DNA of 64,000 nucleotides from Aeromonas bestiarum (lineage in GTDB: Bacteria; Pseudomonadota; Gammaproteobacteria; Enterobacterales; Aeromonadaceae): NCBI RefSeq assembly GCF_000819745.1, contig NZ_CDDA01000029.1, positions 39,471 through 103,470 of the forward strand. Direction: 5' to 3'. Each line of letters opens with the position of its first letter. Positions within the stretch are counted from its first letter, which is position 1. Positions 1 to 7,947 of this stretch are shown here, piece by piece. The notes beneath the pieces were generated by a model, which saw only the letters and a list, made by a program, of their open reading frames with translations, searched no databases and was not told the origin of the DNA. Position numbers and translations under genes: made by a program.

Positions 1-1
1 A

Positions 2-898
2 CTGCCGGGCCCGGTCGATCAGCCCATGATGCGGGGCGGGGTGGAGATAGCCCGCATCCATCTGGTCGGCCACGGCCAATATCTGCTGCTGTTCCTGCTG
101 CAAACCCTGCTGGCCATGCTGGTCTGTCTCATCCTCAGTGCGCTGGGGGCGCTCTACGTGGCGCGCTGGATGCAAAACTCCCTCACAGTACCACTCAAGG
201 AGCTGGCGCAGGTGGCTCACAGTGTCAGCCGTCGACGCATCCTGGCCATGCGGGTCCCCGAGGCGCATATCGCCGAGCTGCACGAGCTCGGTCAGGACTT
301 CAACTCCCTGCTCGACGAGCTGGAAGCTTGGCAGGCTCATCAGCGGCGGGAGAACGCCAGCCTGCTGCACCGGGCCACCCACGATGCCTTGACCGGCCTG
401 CCCAATCGTGCTCTTTTTGAGGCTCGTCTGGATCAAGCCGTGACCACGGGTCGCTTGCATGAAGAGCGTTTCGCACTGCTCTACCTCGATTGTGATCGCT
501 TCAAGCAGATCAACGATACCCTGGGCCATGCCGCCGGGGATGACGTGCTGATCGCCTTGGCCAGACGGGTACAACATCAGCTTCGGCCGATGGATCTGGT
601 ATGTCGGCTGGGGGGTGACGAGTTCGCCATCCTGTTGACTCCTGTGTTGCAAGAGAGCGAGGCGCAGGATGTGGTATCCCGCATCCAGCAGGCCATGGCC
701 GATCCCGTGGTGCTGGGGGATGGTCGCCAGCTGGTGGCGGCCATCAGCATAGGCACGGCCCTCTATCCGGAGCAGGGGCTGACCGCTGGCGAGCTGTTGC
801 AGCAGGCCGACAACGCCATGTACCAATCCAAGCGGCTGCGTCGGGAGCTTGCACTCCATGACCAGCTGGAATTTGATGTTTCTGCAGAGGAAAAATAA
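2..898 (+). CDS. yfiN: YfiN-like membrane diguanylate cyclase (5' partial)
   Basis: The reading frame is open from base 2, so the true start lies outside the window. The visible part has one transmembrane helix (about residues 19-48 counted from the Met at 26), then a HAMP segment (about 48-100), then a GGDEF domain. The catalytic GGDEF signature is intact (RLGGDEF near residue 196). An RxxD inhibitory site (RPMD) lies five residues before it, so product feedback by c-di-GMP is likely. It synthesises c-di-GMP at the inner membrane. The stop is 2 bases before the YfiB gene, so the two form an operon. In Pseudomonas, YfiB and YfiR control YfiN; any yfiR would lie upstream, out of view. The family assignment is strong and the orthology is inferred from the yfiB neighbour. 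Confidence 0.85.
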   Translation: MPGPVDQPMMRGGVEIARIHLVGHGQYLLLFLLQTLLAMLVCLILSALGALYVARWMQNSLTVPLKELAQVAHSVSRRRILAMRVPEAHIAELHELGQDFNSLLDELEAWQAHQRRENASLLHRATHDALTGLPNRALFEARLDQAVTTGRLHEERFALLYLDCDRFKQINDTLGHAAGDDVLIALARRVQHQLRPMDLVCRLGGDEFAILLTPVLQESEAQDVVSRIQQAMADPVVLGDGRQLVAAISIGTALYPEQGLTAGELLQQADNAMYQSKRLRRELALHDQLEFDVSAEEK

Positions 899-900
899 CA

Positions 901-1389
901 ATGAAGATCCATGTCCTGATGAAAACCGGCCTGATCGGCCTGCTGTTGAGCGTGCTGGTGGGCTGTCAAAGCGCCCCCCACGGCCTGACGGCAGAGCAGA
1001 TCGCCGTACTCAAGGAGCAGGGCTTTCGCCTGACCGATGAGGGTTGGACTCTGGACTTCTCCAACCGGGTGCTGTTTGCCAACAACGTGGAGGTCCTCAA
1101 CCCCAAGACCCGTGTTCTGGTGGAAAAGCTGGGCAAGACCTTGCTGGGTGTCGGCCTGAACAAGGCGCGCATCGACGGTCACACCGACTCCAACGGGCCT
1201 GAGCTCTACAACGATCAGCTCTCCCTGAAACGGGCGAAATCGGTGGCCGAGGTGCTGGTGTCGGTCGGCATGCAGCCGGCCAACCTGGACATCCGTGGTC
1301 GCGGTGAGCGGGATCCGGTAGCAGACAACAAGACCGCTGCCGGGCGGGCCGAGAACCGCCGTGTTGCCATCGTCATCAGCAACGAATAA
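901..1389 (+). CDS. yfiB: YfiB, OmpA-like outer-membrane lipoprotein
   Basis: This 162-residue protein starts with a lipoprotein signal peptide ending in the lipobox LVGC (Cys21). A C-terminal OmpA/Pal-like peptidoglycan-binding domain follows, with the typical stretches IDGHTDSNG and GRAENRRVAI. The segment LTAEQIAVLKEQGF before the domain is characteristic of YfiB rather than Pal. In Pseudomonas, YfiB sits in the outer membrane, binds peptidoglycan and sequesters the periplasmic repressor YfiR, which frees the cyclase YfiN. Here it follows the GGDEF gene by 2 bases and is followed by a strong terminator, so it is the last gene of the operon. Confidence 0.9.
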   Translation: MKIHVLMKTGLIGLLLSVLVGCQSAPHGLTAEQIAVLKEQGFRLTDEGWTLDFSNRVLFANNVEVLNPKTRVLVEKLGKTLLGVGLNKARIDGHTDSNGPELYNDQLSLKRAKSVAEVLVSVGMQPANLDIRGRGERDPVADNKTAAGRAENRRVAIVISNE

Positions 1390-1404
1390 GCCGGTTGTGT
1401 GGAT

Positions 1405-1436
1405 AAAAAAAGAGCGCCTGATGGCGCTCTTTTTTG
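1405..1436. terminator. Bidirectional terminator, yfiB / terC-like gene
   Basis: An 8-bp stem (agagcgcc/ggcgctct) with a TGAT loop is flanked by A-rich and T-rich runs. It lies between two convergent genes and can serve both strands. Confidence 0.85.
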
Positions 1437-1448
1437 TGGCTCTGGCAT

Positions 1449-2180
1449 TTACTGCTCGAGCTTCTCGCGGTCGTGGTGACTGCGCAGGCGGATGTTGATC
1501 ATCTCCACCGTCAGCGAGAAGGCCATGGCGAAGTAGATGTAACCCTTCGGAATGTGCAGATCCATCCCCTCGGCCATCAGCGCGAAGCCGACCAGGGTGA
1601 GGAAGGAGAGGGCCAGCATCTTGATGGTGGGGTGATGATCGACGAAGTCACCTATGGCCTTGGCGGCGAACATCATGATGAAGACGGCGATCATGATGGC
1701 CAGCACCATGACGGGCACGTGATCCGCCATGCCCACGGCTGTGATGACCGAATCCAGGCTGAAGACGATGTCGAGGATGGCGATCTGGATCAGGGTGCTG
1801 ACGAAGCCGGACGCAACCGCGATTGAGCCTTCTGGCTCCGCCGCCCCTTCCAGGGTGGCGTGGATCTCGTGGGCACTCTTGCCGATGAGGAACAGGCCTC
1901 CCAGCAACAGGATGAGATCGCGACCCGAGATGGCCTCACCCAGCACGGTGAACAGCGGCTCGGTCAGGCGCATCACCCAGGCGAGCGACAGCAGCAGCAG
2001 TATGCGGGTGCCCATGGCGAGGCCCAGACCCAGGATCCGCGCCTTCTGGCGTTGCGCCTCCGGCAGGCGGGCGACCAGGATGGAGATAAAGATAATGTTG
2101 TCTATACCCAGCACGATTTCGAGCAGGGTCAGGGTCGCGAGCGCAACCCAGGCAGAGGGATCAAGAACCCATTCCAGCAT
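1449..2180 (-). CDS. TerC/YgdQ-family integral membrane protein
   Basis: A 243-residue, strongly hydrophobic protein with about seven membrane helices. It carries the two TerC-family acidic motifs, EIVLGIDNIIF near residue 21 and DIVFSLDSVITAVG in the middle. These buried Asp residues are thought to take part in metal handling; related proteins act in Mn2+ export and tellurite resistance, but the substrate of the YgdQ subgroup is not settled. An AAGG ribosome site sits 8 bases before the ATG. It is a single gene, convergent with yfiB and divergent from the NAD-kinase-like gene. Confidence 0.85.
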   Translation of the reverse strand: MLEWVLDPSAWVALATLTLLEIVLGIDNIIFISILVARLPEAQRQKARILGLGLAMGTRILLLLSLAWVMRLTEPLFTVLGEAISGRDLILLLGGLFLIGKSAHEIHATLEGAAEPEGSIAVASGFVSTLIQIAILDIVFSLDSVITAVGMADHVPVMVLAIMIAVFIMMFAAKAIGDFVDHHPTIKMLALSFLTLVGFALMAEGMDLHIPKGYIYFAMAFSLTVEMINIRLRSHHDREKLEQ

Positions 2181-2288
2181 GATTGAACCTTGGTTAAAAA
2201 ATTGAAGCAGCGCATTCTAGCAGGCGCAACATGGCTTGTCCCAGCGCCTTGAAAAGATAAAATGGCGGGCGATTTGAGGGAGAAATCT

Positions 2289-3404
2289 ATGTTTCGTTTA
2301 GGACTCATCATTAACCCGGTTGCCGGCATTGGCGGCGCGGTCGGTCTCAAGGGCAGCGATGGCGTGGTCGCCGAGGCGCTGGCGCTGGGCGCCGTGCCCA
2401 GGGCGCAGGAGCGGGCACGGCAAGCCCTGCTGCCCCTGTGCGATCTCGCCGACTCATTCGAGTTGCTGACGGTCGCAGGCGAGATGGGCGCCGATCTCGC
2501 GAAATCGCTCCAGCTGCCTTGCCGTATCGTCTATCGGCCCGTCGCCGACACCACCACGGCGGCCGATACCCGCGCCGCCGCCGAGCGGATGCGCGAGGCG
2601 GGCGTCGACCTGTTGCTGTTCGCCGGTGGCGATGGCACTGCGCGTGACATCTGCGCGGCAGTGGGGGAGTCGTGCCATGTGCTCGGCATCCCGGCGGGCT
2701 GCAAGATCCACTCCGGTGTGTATGGCGTCACCCCGGCCGCCAGCGGTCGGGTGGTGGCGCTGATGATCGCCGGCGAATTGCTGAGCCTGGTGGATGCCGA
2801 GGTGATGGACATAGACGAGGAGGCGTTTCGGGCTGGCAAGGTGCGGGCTCGCCATTATGGCCAGCTGCTGGTGCCCGGCGATCTGCGCTACGTGCAGGCG
2901 GTCAAGCAGGGAGGGCGGGAGTCCGAGGAGCTGGTGCTGGCGGATCTCGCCGCCGGTGTGGTCGAGCAGATGGAACCCGACACCCTCTACCTGATGGGGT
3001 CGGGCAGCACGGTCGCCGCCTGCATGGCAGAGCTAGGCCTGGAAAATACCTTGCTCGGTGTGGATCTGGTGGAAAACGGCCAGCTTATCGGGCAGGATCT
3101 GTCCGCCGCCGAGATCCTGACCCGGATCCGCGGTCGTCACTGCCGGCTGATCATTACCCTGATCGGCGGACAGGGACATCTGTTCGGGCGCGGAAATCAG
3201 CAATTGAGTCCAGAGGTGATCCGGGCTGTCGGGCGGGACCAGATCCAGGTTCTGGCCACCAAGGCCAAGTTGGCAGCCCTCGCGGGCAGGCCGCTGCTGG
3301 TGGACACCGATGACCCGGCACTGAACCGGTCGTTAAGTGGTTATCTGCGCATAACCACGGGATACAAGGATCAGGTCATCTACCCGGTGGCCAACCCGGA
3401 ATAG
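2289..3404 (+). CDS. ATP-NAD kinase / AcoX family protein
   Basis: The 371-residue product starts MFRLGLIINPVAG. The ATG at 2289 is preceded by a GAGGGAGA ribosome site, so it is preferred over an upstream in-frame Met at 2262. The diagnostic motif FAGGDGTARDI near residue 112 is the GGDGT signature of the NAD/diacylglycerol/sphingosine kinase superfamily. A second glycine-rich stretch (LMGSGSTVAACM) follows. The whole-length pattern matches the AcoX-type branch (COG3199) rather than housekeeping NadK. Substrate is unknown; kinase activity on NAD or a related cofactor is inferred from the family. It is probably monocistronic, as no partner gene is close. Confidence 0.8.
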   Translation: MFRLGLIINPVAGIGGAVGLKGSDGVVAEALALGAVPRAQERARQALLPLCDLADSFELLTVAGEMGADLAKSLQLPCRIVYRPVADTTTAADTRAAAERMREAGVDLLLFAGGDGTARDICAAVGESCHVLGIPAGCKIHSGVYGVTPAASGRVVALMIAGELLSLVDAEVMDIDEEAFRAGKVRARHYGQLLVPGDLRYVQAVKQGGRESEELVLADLAAGVVEQMEPDTLYLMGSGSTVAACMAELGLENTLLGVDLVENGQLIGQDLSAAEILTRIRGRHCRLIITLIGGQGHLFGRGNQQLSPEVIRAVGRDQIQVLATKAKLAALAGRPLLVDTDDPALNRSLSGYLRITTGYKDQVIYPVANPE

Positions 3405-3527
3405 GGCATCAAGGATGCGGCTGGCCTGGCGCCAGAGAGCCGTGATCAACCGGATCGCGGTTCCACTCCCCCGAATTATTTTGCCGGCAATTTTTTGCCA
3501 GCCACTCTGAAAATGAGGCTGCGTTAC

Positions 3528-3806
3528 ATGACGATTCATGATTTTGAGCACAAGTTGTTGGGACTGATAGACAGCATGGTGGCCACGGCGACCGAAGATG
3601 AGCTGTTTGCAGGGGGCTATCTGCGCGGCCACATCTCGCTGGCGGTGGCGCGCGCCGAGCTGGAGGGCAAGAACCTGGTGCGGGATGTGAAGAGCTATGT
3701 GCTGCGCAGCCTGAACGAGGCCATTCTGGAGGGTGAGCTCTCCGAAGAAGATGAGAAGCTGGTACAGGCAATGTGGATTCGTTTGCAGCAACAAGCAGAA
3801 GCTTGA
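3528..3806 (+). CDS. yfcL: YfcL family protein
   Basis: A 92-residue small soluble protein, rich in acidic residues and probably all-helical. The segment DELFAGGYLRGHISLAVA is nearly identical to E. coli YfcL, and length also agrees. In E. coli yfcL lies beside mnmC; here mnmC is 32 kb away, so the link is broken. The start ATG at 3528 has GAGG about 10 bases upstream and gives the E. coli-like N-terminus, unlike the upstream in-frame Met at 3495. Function is not known. Confidence 0.85.
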   Translation: MTIHDFEHKLLGLIDSMVATATEDELFAGGYLRGHISLAVARAELEGKNLVRDVKSYVLRSLNEAILEGELSEEDEKLVQAMWIRLQQQAEA

Positions 3807-3903
3807 TCGGATACACATTTCAAACAGAAGTTTGAGTTTATTCTTCCCTGAAGTTAGTGAAAGGTTAATAATAAGTTTCGCCTTTTGTTTCAGGGATTAA
3901 ACT

Positions 3904-5568
3904 ATGGCCTCCTCATCACGTATTGCCAACAAACTGCCGCTCGAGATGCTCTATCACTGGGAGCGGCAGTGTCCTGACCGAGTCTACCTTCGTCAAACCA
4001 TCAACCGCGAATACGTCGACTTCACCTGGGGTGAAGTCGCCGACGAGGCGCGCCGCATGGTGACGGCACTGCGTCATCTGGGGCTGGTGCCCGGTGACAA
4101 GGTGGCCCTGCTCTCCAAGAACTGCGCCCAGTGGTTCATCGCCGATCTGGCCATGCAGATGGGGCAGTATGTGAGCGTGCCCATCTACCCGACCGCCAAC
4201 GTCGACACCATCGAATATGTGCTGCGCCACAGCGAGGCCAAGGCGATCTTCGTCGGCAAGCTGGATGACTGGAAGAGCCAGGAGGCCGGCGTGCCCGCCG
4301 ATCTGCTGCGCATCGCCTTGCCCTATGAGACCATGCCCGCCAGCCATCAGTGGGATGATCTGCTGGAGGCGCACGAGCCCATTGCTGACAGCCCGGCGCA
4401 GGTGCCGGACGCCCTGTTGAGCCTGGTCTACACCTCCGGCAGTACCGGCAAGCCCAAGGGCGCCATGCTGAGCGTCGAGCGTTACGCTTGGTCGTGTGAA
4501 AAGCTGGTGGAAGCGGTGGAGCTGACCGCCACCGATCGCGGCTTCTCCTATCTGCCGCTCGCCCACATCACGGAGCGGGTTTACATCTATGGTGGCAGCT
4601 TGTTCAGTGGCGCGACCATCGCCTTCCCCGAATCCCTCGACACCTTTATCGATGACGTCAAGCGTTGCCGTCCCACCGTCTTTATCTCCGTACCCCGCCT
4701 GTGGGCCATGTTCCGCATCAAGATCCACGAGAAGCTGCCCCAGAAAAAGCTCGAGCTGCTGCTCAAGATCCCCTTTGTATCGGGGCTCATCAAGCGCAAG
4801 TTGCAAAAGGGGCTGGGGCTGGATCAGGCGCGGGTGCTGGGTTGCGGCTCGGCGCCAGTGTCACCGGCCCTGCTGCAGTGGTACTACAGCATAGGCGTCA
4901 ATATTACCGAAGCCTGGGGCATGACCGAGAACCACGCCTTCTCCACCCTCAACTATCCCTTCCGCGCCGACAAGATAGGCACGGTCGGCAAGGCGGGGCC
5001 CGGGGTCGAGATCCGCATCTCGGATGAGGGGGAGATCCTCTGCCGTTGCGACGGCATGATGCTGGGCTACTACAAGGATCCCGAGCACAGCGCCGAGGCC
5101 ATCGACGGCGATGGCTGGCTTCACACCGGCGACATGGGCAAGCTGGACAGGGAAGGTTACCTCACCATCACGGGCCGGATGAAGGACGTGTTCAAGACTG
5201 CCAAGGGCAAGTACGTAGCGCCTGTGCCCATCGAGGGGCTGCTGGGGCAGGAGCCCATCATAGAGCAGCTCTGCGTGATAGGTTACGGCATGCCCCAGCC
5301 GGTTGCCCTGGTACAACTGGCCGAGAGTGCCATGAAGGGCAATCGGGACGTTATCAACGCCCAGTTGGAGGCTGCGCGCAACCGGGTCAACGAGCAGCTG
5401 GAATCCCATGCCAGAATTCGCGGTATCCTGGTGGTGAAGAGCCCCTGGAACATAGAGAACGGCGTACTCACCCCCACCATGAAGATCCGCCGCCACCTGC
5501 TGGAGCAGAAATACGCGGACCTCGGCGAGGCCTGGTCCTCCTCCCAGAGCATCATCTGGGAATCCTGA
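3904..5568 (+). CDS. AMP-forming acyl-CoA synthetase (long-chain type)
   Basis: This 554-residue adenylate-forming enzyme shows the ATP/AMP signature YTSGSTGKPKG (about residues 176-186), WGMTE near residue 340, GWLHTGDMG near 404 and a C-terminal hinge region. It probably activates long-chain fatty acids to acyl-CoA through an acyl-AMP intermediate. The pattern resembles the COG1022 class (FAA1-like) more than the classical FadD. There is no signal peptide. The gene stands alone after a long AT-rich leader (3807-3903) and ends at a strong terminator. Chain-length preference cannot be read from the sequence. Confidence 0.85.
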   Translation: MASSSRIANKLPLEMLYHWERQCPDRVYLRQTINREYVDFTWGEVADEARRMVTALRHLGLVPGDKVALLSKNCAQWFIADLAMQMGQYVSVPIYPTANVDTIEYVLRHSEAKAIFVGKLDDWKSQEAGVPADLLRIALPYETMPASHQWDDLLEAHEPIADSPAQVPDALLSLVYTSGSTGKPKGAMLSVERYAWSCEKLVEAVELTATDRGFSYLPLAHITERVYIYGGSLFSGATIAFPESLDTFIDDVKRCRPTVFISVPRLWAMFRIKIHEKLPQKKLELLLKIPFVSGLIKRKLQKGLGLDQARVLGCGSAPVSPALLQWYYSIGVNITEAWGMTENHAFSTLNYPFRADKIGTVGKAGPGVEIRISDEGEILCRCDGMMLGYYKDPEHSAEAIDGDGWLHTGDMGKLDREGYLTITGRMKDVFKTAKGKYVAPVPIEGLLGQEPIIEQLCVIGYGMPQPVALVQLAESAMKGNRDVINAQLEAARNRVNEQLESHARIRGILVVKSPWNIENGVLTPTMKIRRHLLEQKYADLGEAWSSSQSIIWES

Positions 5569-5587
5569 GTCTCAGCTAGCAGCAGAA

Positions 5588-5631
5588 ACAACAAGGGGAG
5601 CCGGTGGCTCCCCTTGTTGTTGGGCATTTTT
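5588..5631. terminator. Strong bidirectional terminator, acyl-CoA ligase / cdd
   Basis: A perfect 15-bp stem (5588-5602 with 5606-5620) has a 3-base loop and lies between two convergent genes. A short T run follows on the plus strand (5628-5631). Confidence 0.85.
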
Positions 5632-5635
5632 GACC

Positions 5636-6529
5636 TCAGACGGCCTGGTATTCCAGCTCGACCGACCCCAGCGCCTTGAGGGTGGACTGGGCGGAATCCC
5701 GCTGGCTGATCTGGCCGTTTTTGCTCTCCAGCAGCGCGGCGCGGCGGATGGTGGCGAGATCTTCACCGTTCAGCACCGCATGGGCACAGGCCATCTGCAT
5801 CGGCGGCAGGCTGGGGTTGAAGGCGGCGTTCTCGGCGTAGCGGCCGCAGAAGAGGCGACCATCGGCAAACTGCAGCGCCACCGCGGCATAGCCCTGACTG
5901 TAGGGGGCATAGCTTTGGCGGGCGGCGGCCAGCGCGGCTTGCCAGAGCGGATCCTCGCTCTCGAGCGTCAGCTCGTCATGGGCTTGCGGGCTCATCAGGG
6001 CATCCGTGATGTCGAGATCCGCCGGGCCAAAGGAGTGGGGCAGGAAGGATTGCAGGGCGCTCAGGTCGTCCGGCAGAGAGACTTTCAGGATCTTGGCGGT
6101 GCTCAGCTCGTTCATGAACTGGCGGCAGTGGCCACAGGGGGTGTAGTTGACTGTGATCTCGCTGATCCCTGTCTCACCGCCCAGCCAGGCGTTGGAGATG
6201 GCGGACTGCTCGGCATGGACCGAGTGGAACAGCCCTTGTCCCGCGAACTCCATGTTGGCGCCGAAATACCAGGTGCCGCTCAGGCCGCAGGCGATGGCAC
6301 CGACGAAGAACTTGGAGATGGGGGCCACCGAGCAGGCCGCGGCCAGTGGCAACAGGGCCAGGCGCAGGGCGCGATCATCGAGACCTGTGGCGGCTTTCAG
6401 GGTCGCCACTTGCGCAGGGGTAAAACGGGCATTGAATTCGCCGCCCTGTTCGGGATCCAGCATGGGCAGCAGCGCCGCTTTGAGCGGGGCGGGCAGGGTA
6501 TCGAGTGGCTTGGCAAAACGGGGATGCAT
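5636..6529 (-). CDS. cdd: Cytidine deaminase
   Basis: A 297-residue protein, close to E. coli Cdd (294). It is the large homodimeric type with an active N-terminal catalytic domain and a degenerate C-terminal copy. The zinc-site residues are visible: HAE at 105-107 and PCGHC with Cys132 and Cys135. It deaminates cytidine and deoxycytidine to uridine forms in pyrimidine salvage. A GAGGA ribosome site precedes the ATG. It lies downstream of yohJ-yohK as in E. coli, but 187 bases away, with its own candidate CRP site in that gap. Confidence 0.95.
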   Translation of the reverse strand: MHPRFAKPLDTLPAPLKAALLPMLDPEQGGEFNARFTPAQVATLKAATGLDDRALRLALLPLAAACSVAPISKFFVGAIACGLSGTWYFGANMEFAGQGLFHSVHAEQSAISNAWLGGETGISEITVNYTPCGHCRQFMNELSTAKILKVSLPDDLSALQSFLPHSFGPADLDITDALMSPQAHDELTLESEDPLWQAALAAARQSYAPYSQGYAAVALQFADGRLFCGRYAENAAFNPSLPPMQMACAHAVLNGEDLATIRRAALLESKNGQISQRDSAQSTLKALGSVELEYQAV

Positions 6530-6586
6530 AGTGTGTCCTCAAAGGCCAATTGGGGGGCCATTGTAGGGAGCAAGCTCGGCAAAATG

Positions 6587-6602
6587 TGTGAGCGCGCTCA
6601 CG
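6587..6602 (-). promoter_or_regulatory. Candidate CRP site upstream of cdd
   Basis: TGTGA-N6-TCACG forms a near-perfect CRP dyad whose centre lies about 65 bases before the cdd start. E. coli cdd is controlled by CRP and CytR, which fits. No binding data can be inferred. Confidence 0.6.
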
Positions 6603-6633
6603 CCCTGATGGGCAAAAGGAGGGGGATGGTAAA

Positions 6634-6647
6634 GGAAACGTTTGTCT
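6634..6647. promoter_or_regulatory. Weak PurR/CytR-like dyad upstream of cdd
   Basis: GGAAACGTTTGTC contains the AAACGTTT core typical of LacI-family operators such as PurR and CytR, but the outer bases fit poorly. It lies about 45 bases upstream of the CRP site, within the cdd regulatory gap. Confidence 0.25.
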
Positions 6648-6716
6648 TGCGCAAACTGTGCGTCAGCTCGCACTGTGGCGGGCCACCCGGCCCGCACAAC
6701 CGAAAATCGGTACGAC

Positions 6717-7403
6717 TCAGCTCAACCAGTGGTAAATGGCAAACAGCAAGGGGGCCACGGCGGCGGTGAGGATACCGCACACCACCATGGCGAGCGACGA
6801 GAAGGCCCCCTGGGTAATGCCCTTCTCGGCGGAGGTGGCGGTGCCGATGGCATGGGCGCAGGCTCCCATGGCCAGCCCCTGGGCCTCGGGGTCGGTCACC
6901 CGCATCAGTTTGAGCAGCGGGTAGCCGATGAGAGCGCCTACAATTCCGACCACCACCACCACGGCCGCCGCGATGGCCGGAATGCCGCCGAGGGACTGGC
7001 TGACGCTCATGGCGAGCGGGGTTGTGATGGACTTGGTGGCGAGCGAGGCCAGCAATGCCGGATCGGCGCCCATAAAATGACCGATCAGCAAGGTTGTGCA
7101 GACCGAGATCAAGACGGAGGCCAGAGTACAGATTAGGATGGGCTTGAGCCTGGCCTGGATCTGGCGGGCCTGCTGGTAGAGCGGCAGGGCCAGCGCCACC
7201 ACGGCGGGTTCCAGCAGTGCCGTGATGGGGCGGGTGCCGCTCTCGTACTGATCCAGCGGTAGATCGAGCCAGAGCAGCAGGCCTATGATGACGGCGGTGG
7301 GCACCAGCACGGGGTTGATGATGGGCCAAGGCAGGCGGCGATAGAGGGCCCGGGTGGCGAAGTAGAGGGCCAGGGTCAGGGGGATGGCAAGCCAGAAGAT
7401 CAT
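6717..7403 (-). CDS. yohK: YohK/LrgB family inner-membrane protein
   Basis: The 228-residue hydrophobic protein has about six or seven membrane helices and the LrgB-type signature LASLATKSITTPLAM near residues 90-105. LrgA/LrgB (CidA/CidB) pairs were described as holin/antiholin-like in Staphylococcus; more recent work on relatives points to pyruvate or glycolate movement. The role of the YohJK branch is not established. Its start overlaps the end of yohJ by 4 bases (ATGA), so the two are co-translated. cdd follows, as in E. coli. Confidence 0.9.
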   Translation of the reverse strand: MIFWLAIPLTLALYFATRALYRRLPWPIINPVLVPTAVIIGLLLWLDLPLDQYESGTRPITALLEPAVVALALPLYQQARQIQARLKPILICTLASVLISVCTTLLIGHFMGADPALLASLATKSITTPLAMSVSQSLGGIPAIAAAVVVVVGIVGALIGYPLLKLMRVTDPEAQGLAMGACAHAIGTATSAEKGITQGAFSSLAMVVCGILTAAVAPLLFAIYHWLS

Positions 7404-7756
7404 CGGTTCATCCTCTGGTAGAGCCGGCCGACCGTGCCGAGGATCAAGACTATCCCCAGCACTATGCAGAGCATGATGAGGCCGAACGACTGGCGCAGCG
7501 GCTCCAGCCAGGCCACCAGCCCGACCGCCACCGGCACGAACAGCACGCCCATGTGGCGCAGCAGCAGGCCGGCACCGAGCTCGACCCAGTGCAATTTCAC
7601 CAGTTGCAAGGAGAGCAGCACGAACAGCAGCAGCATGCCGATGATGCTGCCGGGGAAGGCGAACGGCAGTATGGCTGCCAGGGTTTTGCCCGCCAGCAGG
7701 CAGGCGACTATGACCATGAAGTCACGAAGGTACAGCAAGGCACGTTGCGCGATCAC
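7400..7756 (-). CDS. yohJ: YohJ/LrgA (CidA) family inner-membrane protein
   Basis: A 118-residue protein with four predicted membrane helices and the LrgA motif FPGSIIGMLLLFVLL near residue 33. The start is GTG, preceded by GGGG about 6 bases away. It is somewhat shorter than E. coli YohJ (132) because the charged C-terminal tail is lacking. It is the partner of YohK, with which it overlaps by 4 bases. The pair probably forms a membrane complex; substrate or role is unproven. Confidence 0.85.
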   Translation of the reverse strand: MIAQRALLYLRDFMVIVACLLAGKTLAAILPFAFPGSIIGMLLLFVLLSLQLVKLHWVELGAGLLLRHMGVLFVPVAVGLVAWLEPLRQSFGLIMLCIVLGIVLILGTVGRLYQRMNR

Positions 7757-7947
7757 GTGAGCCCCAACTTGGTAACTGTGAATGAACGGGCAGTTTACCA
7801 GAGAGGCAGGGGCGCGGCATTAAAACAATAACAGTTGAAATCAGTTCGTTTGAAGCTGATTTGATTGAAGATTTTCTGACTCGATGCACTTTTCGAACGA
7901 CCAGGTTCTGAACTGTTTGTTTTGTTTATGAATTACAAGGAGTAGCC

